DNA from: Candidatus Kaiserbacteria bacterium | GTDB lineage: Bacteria > Patescibacteriota > Minisyncoccia > Phycocordibacterales > JABAAK01 | DNA: 18,953 nucleotides | Assembly (NCBI GenBank): GCA_014238395.1 | Contig: JABABE010000152.1 | Span: 1-18,953 of the forward strand | Direction: 5' to 3' | Shown here: one piece after another, positions 1 to 6,005 of the stretch | Numbering within the stretch: the first letter of the stretch is position 1 | Layout of the letters: each line of letters starts with the position of its first letter | Notes under the pieces: generated by a model | Databases searched by the model: none | What the model saw: only the letters and a program-made list of their open reading frames with translations | Told to the model about the DNA's origin: nothing | Translations under genes and position numbers: made by a program

Positions 1-699
1 CCTGTGTATGCATCAAAAATAGGCGTAAATACAAAAGAGCTTTTAATATCACAACCAAACTCTGGAGAAAAAGGATTAGAAATAGTTGATAGACTTGTAC
101 GAAGCAATGAAGTGGATGTGATAGTTGTAGACTCAGTAGCTGCACTAACTCCACAAGCAGAGATAGACGGAGAGATGTCTGATACACACATCGGAAGACA
201 AGCAAGACTAATGAGCCAGGCTATGAGAAAACTCGTAGCAATAGTTGCAAAATCAAAATCTATCGTTATATTTACAAATCAAATACGAATGCAAATCGGA
301 ATACTTTTTGGTAATCCAGAGACAACACCAGGCGGTAAAGCTTTAAAATTTTATTCTTCTGTCCGCATAGATATAAGAAGATCAAAACAAATAAAAAATG
401 ATAGTGACGAAGTCATAGGAAATACAGTTAAAGTAAAAGTAGTAAAAAACAAAGTAGCTCCACCCTTTAAAACAGCAACCTTTGACCTTATGTATAATAG
501 CGGCATATCAAAATTAAGTGAACTTGTTGTAATAGCTGAAAAAGTTGGTGTTATAAAAAGATCTGGTGCATATTATTCATATAAAGACAAAACACTTGGT
601 CAAGGAATAGAAAAAACAAAGCAATTTTTACAAACAGACGAAAAATTAATAAAAGAAATCAAAAAAGAGATAGATAAAAAAATAAAAGAGGAAAAATAA
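1..699 (+). CDS. recA: RecA recombinase, 3' part (5' end outside window)
   Basis: This is the C-terminal two thirds of RecA, the ATP-dependent strand-exchange protein of homologous recombination. The reading frame is open from base 1 (codon cct), so the real start lies outside the window; the GTG at base 4 is an internal valine. What can be seen: a Walker B strand (VDVIVVDSVAALTP), and the L2 DNA-binding loop with NQIRMQIGILFGNPETTPGG followed by KALKFYSSVRIDIRR, nearly identical to the canonical RecA signature. The Walker A motif and N-terminal helix are missing because of the cut. The C-terminus is lysine-rich (ends KKEIDKKIKEEK) and lacks the strongly acidic tail of E. coli RecA. The next gene begins 2 nt after the stop, so the two are probably co-transcribed. 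Confidence 0.97.
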   Translation, partial: PVYASKIGVNTKELLISQPNSGEKGLEIVDRLVRSNEVDVIVVDSVAALTPQAEIDGEMSDTHIGRQARLMSQAMRKLVAIVAKSKSIVIFTNQIRMQIGILFGNPETTPGGKALKFYSSVRIDIRRSKQIKNDSDEVIGNTVKVKVVKNKVAPPFKTATFDLMYNSGISKLSELVVIAEKVGVIKRSGAYYSYKDKTLGQGIEKTKQFLQTDEKLIKEIKKEIDKKIKEEK

Positions 700-701
700 A
701 A

Positions 702-1262
702 ATGCCTTTATATAAAGTTATTAGTTATTTAACATTTCCTGGTATAGTTTTACACGAGACAGCACACCTTTTAGCATGTTGGTTTTCCGGCACAAAGGTT
801 AAAAGTGTAAGGTTTTTTCGTTTTGATGGCGGAGGCGGTGATGTTACACATCTTTTTCCAAATTCGTACATAAAAATGTTTTTCATAGCTCTTTGCCCTC
901 TTGTTGTAAACACTTTTTTGAGTTATTTATTACTCTCTTATACCTTTTCGTCGCTTGATACTATTTGGTACTTATTTTATTTAAAAATATGGGCTGGTTT
1001 TTGTTTTGCACTACACTCACTCCCAAGCATACAGGATGCGAATTCACTATTAGAGTACAGTAAAAATTTAGGTGGTTTATTTGGAATATTGTTTTTTATA
1101 ATATCTTTACCAATTTTTATTATTTTTTGGATATTAAATCACTTGAGAGGTATCGGTATAGAGTTATTTTGGGCTTTGTTTGTTCTGTATATATCCTATA
1201 ATCAAACTGTCTTTGATTTAATTATTGAATATATGCAAAGTTTTTTTGTATCTTTTTTTTAA
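702..1262 (+). CDS. Putative membrane zinc metallopeptidase, M50/site-2-protease-like
   Basis: A 186-residue hydrophobic protein with a HETAH motif (HExxH, H18, E19, H22) in its first membrane segment, the hallmark of zinc metallopeptidases. A glycine-rich stretch follows (FDGGGGDVTH, residues 41-50). A later segment carries HSLPSIQDA (residues 105-113), where D112 could be the third zinc ligand, as the Asp of the second M50 motif is. Several further membrane segments reach to the C-terminus. By analogy with M50 proteins it would cleave or bind substrates within the membrane, but no PDZ domain is present and the substrate cannot be inferred. It starts 2 nt after the recA stop; the AGAGG in the recA tail about 10 nt upstream is one of the few Shine-Dalgarno-like sequences in the window. 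The family assignment is tentative. Confidence 0.6.
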   Translation: MPLYKVISYLTFPGIVLHETAHLLACWFSGTKVKSVRFFRFDGGGGDVTHLFPNSYIKMFFIALCPLVVNTFLSYLLLSYTFSSLDTIWYLFYLKIWAGFCFALHSLPSIQDANSLLEYSKNLGGLFGILFFIISLPIFIIFWILNHLRGIGIELFWALFVLYISYNQTVFDLIIEYMQSFFVSFF

Positions 1263-1281
1263 AAAACACTTTTAATTTTTC

Positions 1282-1290
1282 TGCTATACT
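1282..1290 (+). promoter_or_regulatory. Extended -10 promoter of efp, apparently leaderless
   Basis: TGCTATACT is an extended -10 element (TGn plus hexamer 1285-1290). Only 6 nt separate the hexamer from the efp ATG at 1297, so the expected transcription start coincides with the A of ATG. No convincing -35 is visible, which extended -10 promoters do not require. Confidence 0.65.
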
Positions 1291-1296
1291 TTTTGT

Positions 1297-1872
1297 ATGG
1301 CAAAACTTGGATATACAGATTTAAAACCACGAGTACTCTTTGTAATTAATAAAATACCCCACGAAGTGATTGAGTCACAGATTTCTAAAAAAAGTAGGCA
1401 AAAAGCTTCCATGCAGACAAAGATTAAAAATTTGATTACTGGAAACATAATAGAAAAGAATTTTAGCGCTTCTGAGTATTTTGATCAGGCTGACATACAA
1501 AAAGAAAAACTAGTTTTTGTATACAAACAAGGAGACAAATGTATTTTTCATCACATAGATGACAAAAGCAAAAGAATCACAGTCGAATCGTCGATAGTTG
1601 AGGCATCAAATTTATTAAAAGAAAGCACAGAAGTGACTGGAGTCTACTTTGATGAAAAACTGTTTTCTGTTTATCCACCAATAAAAGTTAATCTGCAAAT
1701 CAAAGATGCTCCACCGTCTATAAAGGGAAATACTGCTGTCGGTGGTAATAAAAAAATTGTTTTGGAAACAGGCGCTGTAATAGACACACCTCTTTTTATA
1801 AATACCGGAGACATAGTATCTGTAAATACACAAACTGGTGAATATGTCGAAAGAGTGGAGAAAAGTAAGTAA
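1297..1872 (+). CDS. efp: Elongation factor P
   Basis: A 191-residue protein of standard EF-P length. EF-P binds between the ribosomal P and E sites and relieves stalling at polyproline stretches. Seen: an N-terminal KOW-like domain; the loop region SKKSRQKASMQTKIKNLITG (30-49), aligning to the E. coli loop that carries the modified Lys34; a central OB domain; and the C-terminal signature ending VNTQTGEYVERV. At the alignment position of E. coli Lys34 this protein has Arg34, flanked by further basic residues (K31, K32, K36). It therefore cannot be beta-lysylated at that site in the E. coli manner. No modification enzyme is encoded nearby. The gene has its own promoter directly abutting the ATG and is convergent with rpsR (19 nt between stops). 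Confidence 0.93.
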   Translation: MAKLGYTDLKPRVLFVINKIPHEVIESQISKKSRQKASMQTKIKNLITGNIIEKNFSASEYFDQADIQKEKLVFVYKQGDKCIFHHIDDKSKRITVESSIVEASNLLKESTEVTGVYFDEKLFSVYPPIKVNLQIKDAPPSIKGNTAVGGNKKIVLETGAVIDTPLFINTGDIVSVNTQTGEYVERVEKSK

Positions 1873-1891
1873 TTAAAAACTTTTCTAAAAC

Positions 1892-2080
1892 TTACTGCTT
1901 TATATAAGGCAGCAATGCCATATATCTTGCTCTTTTTATTGCTTGCTCAATTTTTCTTTGTTCTATGGCTCTTGTTTTGTTGAATCTTCTTGTCATCATC
2001 CTACCATTCTGATTTATATATTTACAAAGCAATGCTACATTTCTAAAATCTATTTGGTTTAATTCTATTTGGTTTTTCAT
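1892..2080 (-). CDS. rpsR: 30S ribosomal protein bS18
   Basis: A 62-residue protein, slightly shorter than usual bS18 (70-80), with the core features: IDFRNVALLCKYINQNGRM followed by TRRFNKTRAIEQRKIEQAIKRARYMALLPY. bS18 pairs with bS6 on the platform of the small subunit. It is the last gene of the rpsF-ssb-rpsR cluster and starts 4 nt after the ssb stop with no Shine-Dalgarno sequence, which suggests translational coupling. In many bacteria rplI (bL9) follows rpsR; here the next gene is the convergent efp. Confidence 0.95.
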   Translation of the reverse strand: MKNQIELNQIDFRNVALLCKYINQNGRMMTRRFNKTRAIEQRKIEQAIKRARYMALLPYIKQ

Positions 2081-2084
2081 AATA

Positions 2085-2501
2085 TTAAAATGGTATTTCG
2101 TCAGGATTTATTTCTTCCTCTTTTTCTGAGCTTTTTTGAGTTTCATTATATGAACTCTCACCAGGTTGTCCTTCTTTTTTTGGACCAAATTGCATTTGCT
2201 CTGCAATTATTTCTGTCTTATATCTTTTGTTTCCATCTTGTTCCCAACTTCTTGTTTTTAGCCTACCTTCAACAAAAATTCCAGATCCTTTTTTTAAATA
2301 CTGACAAACCACTTCAGCGGTTTTCCCAAAAAAAACAACGTCATGATACTCAACTTCCTCTTGTTTTGTGCCAGATTGATCTTTCCAAGTTCTGTTTGTA
2401 GCTATGGAAGCATTGGCAACAGATGTACCAGACGTCGGTATCGTTTTGAGTTCTGGATCCCTTGTTAAATTTCCGTAGATTAGAGTTTTGTTTATAAACA
2501 T
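2085..2501 (-). CDS. ssb: Single-stranded DNA-binding protein
   Basis: A 138-residue SSB that coats single-stranded DNA in replication, repair and recombination. An N-terminal OB fold (about residues 1-107) has typical SSB sequence: NKTLIYGNLTRDPELK near the start, EEVEYHDVVFFGKTAEV, and KKGSGIFVEGRLKTRSWE. A short, polar, disordered linker follows (from about residue 110). The C-terminal tip is DEIPF, the conserved acidic peptide by which SSB recruits other replication and repair proteins. The linker is short compared with E. coli SSB. The gene sits between rpsF and rpsR as in many bacteria, starting 3 nt after the rpsF stop. Confidence 0.97.
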   Translation of the reverse strand: MFINKTLIYGNLTRDPELKTIPTSGTSVANASIATNRTWKDQSGTKQEEVEYHDVVFFGKTAEVVCQYLKKGSGIFVEGRLKTRSWEQDGNKRYKTEIIAEQMQFGPKKEGQPGESSYNETQKSSEKEEEINPDEIPF

Positions 2502-2504
2502 ATA

Positions 2505-2921
2505 TTAATTTACTTTTTCTTTTTCCTTCACCTCCTCCTTTACTTCTTTTTCATTTTCTTCTTCAGTATCAAAGACAATATCTGGTCTATCGCTTTCAAA
2601 AAATATACTTCTAAAAATTTCCTTGATTCCGGAGAAATCATCTTCTAAAGTTTTTTGTAATTCTGTTTGTATTTGGAATTTTATAGAAGAGATTATTGAA
2701 TTTGTAAATCTTAAATACACACCGTTTGTACCTCTTGTTTTTGATTTTATTGGGTACGCTAGTTCTATGTGTTCTGGATCTTGTTTTGAAATTATTTCAC
2801 CAGAAACTGCTTCTATCTTTTTTTCGATTGAAGATAGCAAATCGTTCACATCTTTATCAGAAGTTTCAGGGTCTATATGGAAACAAAATTCATATATTTT
2901 TTGAGTCTTTTTTACTGCCAT
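2505..2921 (-). CDS. rpsF: 30S ribosomal protein bS6
   Basis: A 138-residue bS6, the platform protein that dimerises with bS18 when binding 16S rRNA. The ferredoxin-like fold occupies about residues 8-100: IYEFCFHIDPE at the N-terminus, IELAYPIKSKTRGTNGVYLRF in the middle. After about residue 112 comes a highly charged Glu/Lys tail (EEENEKEVKEEVKEKEK), as in many bS6 proteins. It is the first gene of the rpsF-ssb-rpsR operon. A -10 with TG extension ends 6 nt before the ATG and a TTGCAA -35 sits 17 nt further upstream, so the transcript probably begins at the start codon. Confidence 0.95.
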   Translation of the reverse strand: MAVKKTQKIYEFCFHIDPETSDKDVNDLLSSIEKKIEAVSGEIISKQDPEHIELAYPIKSKTRGTNGVYLRFTNSIISSIKFQIQTELQKTLEDDFSGIKEIFRSIFFESDRPDIVFDTEEENEKEVKEEVKEKEKVN

Positions 2922-2927
2922 ATAGTT

Positions 2928-2956
2928 AAACTAACATTTAAAAAGACTATTTGCAA
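2928..2956 (-). promoter_or_regulatory. Promoter of rpsF-ssb-rpsR, apparently leaderless
   Basis: Reading on the minus strand: TTGCAA (2951-2956) as -35, a 17-nt spacer ending in TGT, then TAGTTT (2928-2933) as -10, then 6 nt to the rpsF ATG. The -35 matches consensus at 4 of 6 positions and the -10 is weak but has the TG extension. The implied transcription start is at the A of the ATG. Confidence 0.55.
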
Positions 2957-2972
2957 ACATCAAAAATGTTAA

Positions 2973-4058
2973 CTACTTATTAGCCTCTGTATTACCCTCT
3001 ATTTTTTGTTCTTGTGTCACTGATGTGAAATATCCGCTCTGTATGTCATTGTACAGCTCTTTTAATAAAACTGCGAGAGGTATGGACAAAAGCAACCCTA
3101 TCACACCACCTAAAGTAATTCCTGCAACAATGGCCAAAATGACTAGTATGCTAGGAACACCTATTATTTTTTGAACAACAATAGGATACACAAGATTTTG
3201 TTGTATTTGCTGTACTAAGATAACAAGCACGAGCAAAAAGATAATTGAATAAAAATCACCACTTGCAATTAAAAGTAAGACTGGTGGAATGGACGCAACA
3301 AAAGGTCCGAAGACTGGCAAAAATTCAAACAAACCTGCAAGTAATGCAAGCACAAAAGCGTTTGGGACACCTATCAAAACAAAACCCAGAAACATTAAAA
3401 CTGCCGTAATGGTAGACAACAATAATTGCCCCTGCAGCCAGTACCCCATTTTGATACCAAAACGATCCCATAGATTTACTACATATTTTTTATATTTTCG
3501 TGGAGTGATACCTTTAATAAAATTGGAGACACCTTGTGGTTGTATAGCAAAAAAGAATGTAAAAACTAAAATTAAAAGAAAGTCTAACAAGCCTCCAAAT
3601 ATGAAAGATATGCCAACTTGTATGTTTCCTAACTGACTCTTTATGCTAGAAGAAAAATTGCTTAATACAGATTTTGTATCCAAACTTTCTACTAAATTAA
3701 TATTTGAACCAGCAAACAATTTGCTTTGTATAAAAGCTGATATATTTTCAAAAGTTTGTGGAAACTTACTTACAATGGATTCAGTTTGGTCTGCTATTAT
3801 TGGAATTAACAAATATATAACAGAAGTGAAAAGTAAAAAAATTATTATATATATAAATATAATTGACACCACACGATTCATTCCAAATCTATTAAAAAAT
3901 TTTTGGGCTGCACTTATACCAGAGGCTAGTATTAGAGAAAATAGAACAATTAGAAACAGATCTAATATTTTTGATGCCAAAAAAAACAGACCAATTGCAA
4001 TACCAGCAAGGAAAAAAGTTCCTGGTTTTATTGATATAGATATGTGCTTATGCTCCAT
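2973..4058 (-). CDS. AI-2E (PerM/TqsA) family transporter
   Basis: A polytopic membrane protein of 361 residues with the AI-2E/PerM layout: paired N-terminal membrane helices (GTFFLAGIAIGLFFLASKIL and the LDLFLIVLFSLILASGISAA segment), a long soluble loop, then five or so C-terminal hydrophobic segments containing GVPNAFVLALLAGLFEFLPV and GPFVASIPPVLL, characteristic of this family. Members have been linked to autoinducer-2 export, Na+/H+ exchange or, in small genomes, unknown substrates; the substrate here cannot be inferred. The frame is open to a TTG at 4088, but I chose the ATG at 4058 because a TGATACAAT -10 ends 7 nt before it and would make a transcript too short to include the TTG. 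It lies 34 nt downstream of the surface-protein gene. Confidence 0.85.
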   Translation of the reverse strand: MEHKHISISIKPGTFFLAGIAIGLFFLASKILDLFLIVLFSLILASGISAAQKFFNRFGMNRVVSIIFIYIIIFLLFTSVIYLLIPIIADQTESIVSKFPQTFENISAFIQSKLFAGSNINLVESLDTKSVLSNFSSSIKSQLGNIQVGISFIFGGLLDFLLILVFTFFFAIQPQGVSNFIKGITPRKYKKYVVNLWDRFGIKMGYWLQGQLLLSTITAVLMFLGFVLIGVPNAFVLALLAGLFEFLPVFGPFVASIPPVLLLIASGDFYSIIFLLVLVILVQQIQQNLVYPIVVQKIIGVPSILVILAIVAGITLGGVIGLLLSIPLAVLLKELYNDIQSGYFTSVTQEQKIEGNTEANK

Positions 4059-4065
4059 TTCTATA

Positions 4066-4074
4066 ATTGTATCA
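4066..4074 (-). promoter_or_regulatory. Extended -10 promoter of the AI-2E family gene
   Basis: On the minus strand TGATACAAT (hexamer TACAAT at 4066-4071) is followed by 7 nt and then the ATG at 4058. This supports the shorter start over the upstream in-frame TTG and would give a leaderless message. Confidence 0.5.
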
Positions 4075-4092
4075 CAAGTTTCAAACAATCAT

Positions 4093-5976
4093 TTATTCTA
4101 CTACTCTACCAGACGAGTGATCACTTGTTTCCTCACGAATATATGTGGTGTGTCTCTCAATATTTATAGATTCTTCTGTTTCTGTAAACGAATCAAAAAA
4201 ATCTAAAGTTATCTTTTTTGTTAGATTAATATTTCTGCCAACATCTACTATACTTGGTGTTGTCTCCACTTGTATCTCAATATTTCTTTTTGACTGAGGT
4301 CCTTCACTTGATAAATTTCCTATATTCCACAAAATTGTGTGTGTGTTTTCGTTATATGTTACATCTTGATGTGTTGGAAAGTGCTTCCCAGTTGATGTGA
4401 CACCAGTATTCAATGGGATTTCAAGTACAGTATTTTTTAAATTATTTCCAGAGTTTCTAATTAAAAACGATAGTGCATATTGAGTTGTTTCTCCTCTTTT
4501 TGGTGGAACTGGTCCTGTGTTTTGTAAAAACGATGTTGCATGCAATGTTTTTGCAGATGTGATTACATCTGTTTTTGCTTTTATAATTGTGGTATTTAAG
4601 TTTTGTGCTTGAACCAATCGAAACCCATCATCTGTACTAAGATTTCCGTATATATCAGCGTGTATTTTTATTTGTTTTTCTGTGATTGAAATTGGTGATT
4701 CATTTTCTGATGGCAATGTGCTTATTGTAAATGAAAAATTTTCCTTTTTTCCAGGTTTTAATAGTTTTATACTATCTATTTGTATTTTATTGTATATAAT
4801 TTTCCTTCTATCTCCATCATAAAACCCTTTTCCTGGAGAAACCCTGCTCTCATCAAGTGCATTCCCTTCAAAAATAATTTCAACAACTAAATCTTCTACT
4901 AAAAAATCGTTTTCATTTATAACAGAAAAAATAACTGTTAAAGGCTTCCCTGGCTCTGCAACAAACAAATCATTGTTTTTTCCGTTAACTTTAAATTCTG
5001 TGGTCAAAAAAGCATTTTCTATCATCAAAAAATGGTTGTCACTATACACTAAGGTTTCTTCTGAACCATCTCCTGACCCGATTTCAAGATATACATCAAA
5101 AGCAAAATTGCTTTCTACTTTTTCAGATCCAGTCAAAATCCCATGAAAATTTATTTTTTCACTTTCCCTTGGTGACAAAGCTGATACATACCAAGTAGGA
5201 ATGCCCTGCTGTTGCAGCACTGGCACTGAATCCTTGAATACAAAACTTGAAGGGAACCTAGGTTTTATTCTTATGTTTTTTATTTCTTTGTCTGTGTTTG
5301 AAAAAATTTCTAACTCAAATGGCAGTCTTTTGCCAGAAGTGGTGGTTTCGTTTGCTTTTATCTCTAATGATACTAGTGAATTAGATATCTTTATTATTGA
5401 AGAATTTTCTACAACAAACAAAGACTTTGATCCTTTTATATGATATTCAAGCTTAATTTTAATTTCTTTTTCTTCTCCTTTTTTGCCATAAAAAACAGGC
5501 CTGTAATTATAGTTGTATGTTTCGTTACTTTCTATTCCACCACGGATACCGTCTCTAGTCGTCTTTAATACAGAATCTCCAATTTCTGGAACAATAGTTC
5601 CATCTGGATGTGAAATAACTATGTCCGCAAGTGTTATTGGAACTGGATTATAGTTTTTTATTTTTACATTCACGTTAGATGTAGCTCCAGAAAGAACAAA
5701 GCTTGGTGCATCTATTTCAATAATAACTTTTTTTGGAGAAATAAGTTTGTCAAAATCCCTGAAGTGCCCAAGCAAAACAACTGATACTGTTATGATAAAA
5801 AAAACAAATGAGACTATAAATGGAATTTTTAAAATTGGTTTTACTTTATATTTGTCATTTGTACTCCAATTATCTTTAAGTAAGGATTGTGTTTTTGTTA
5901 ACTTTTGCCTTTTTTTTATGAAATTAGAATCTTTTTCATACAGCATTTTTCGATATTTTGAATCTATTTTTTTCAT
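4093..5976 (-). CDS. Membrane-anchored extracellular beta-sandwich protein (unknown function)
   Basis: A 627-residue protein whose function I do not recognise. The first ~50 residues are basic and cytoplasmic, followed by a single membrane helix (about 52-70, IPFIVSFVFFIITVSVVLLG); the remaining ~555 residues should be outside. That part looks like successive Ig-like/CARDB/DUF11-type beta-sandwich units, each opening with a phrase such as SGATSNVNVKIKN (96-108), SGKRLPFELEIFSN (214-227), EPGKPLTVIFSVIN (341-354) and KRGETTQYALSFLIRN (493-508). It contains no cysteine at all, although a disulfide-exchange module is encoded in the same window. There is no LPXTG-type sorting signal, so anchoring would be by the N-terminal helix. 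Such proteins could be structural or adhesive; this is inference. TATTAT ends 7 nt before the ATG. Confidence 0.75.
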   Translation of the reverse strand: MKKIDSKYRKMLYEKDSNFIKKRQKLTKTQSLLKDNWSTNDKYKVKPILKIPFIVSFVFFIITVSVVLLGHFRDFDKLISPKKVIIEIDAPSFVLSGATSNVNVKIKNYNPVPITLADIVISHPDGTIVPEIGDSVLKTTRDGIRGGIESNETYNYNYRPVFYGKKGEEKEIKIKLEYHIKGSKSLFVVENSSIIKISNSLVSLEIKANETTTSGKRLPFELEIFSNTDKEIKNIRIKPRFPSSFVFKDSVPVLQQQGIPTWYVSALSPRESEKINFHGILTGSEKVESNFAFDVYLEIGSGDGSEETLVYSDNHFLMIENAFLTTEFKVNGKNNDLFVAEPGKPLTVIFSVINENDFLVEDLVVEIIFEGNALDESRVSPGKGFYDGDRRKIIYNKIQIDSIKLLKPGKKENFSFTISTLPSENESPISITEKQIKIHADIYGNLSTDDGFRLVQAQNLNTTIIKAKTDVITSAKTLHATSFLQNTGPVPPKRGETTQYALSFLIRNSGNNLKNTVLEIPLNTGVTSTGKHFPTHQDVTYNENTHTILWNIGNLSSEGPQSKRNIEIQVETTPSIVDVGRNINLTKKITLDFFDSFTETEESINIERHTTYIREETSDHSSGRVVE

Positions 5977-5983
5977 TACTTAT

Positions 5984-5989
5984 ATAATA
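5984..5989 (-). promoter_or_regulatory. -10 element of the 627-residue surface protein gene
   Basis: TATTAT on the minus strand (5 of 6 to consensus), with 7 nt to the ATG at 5976. The box lies in the 29-nt gap after ileS. No clear -35 is seen. In such AT-rich sequence a chance match is possible; the support is the repeated spacing seen at other genes. Confidence 0.4.
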
Positions 5990-6005
5990 ACTTGTATTTT
6001 ATAGA

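Noticed and set aside
1860..1896. Hairpins between efp and rpsR (GAAAAGT/ACTTTTC and AGTAAGT/ACTTACT) as a terminator
   Set aside because: The stems are mutually exclusive, AT-rich, have long loops and no T tract follows.
4059..4088. TTG start at 4088 for the AI-2E family protein
   Set aside because: The -10 box at 4066-4071 lies inside this stretch, and the ATG at 4058 gives a usual N-terminus for the family.
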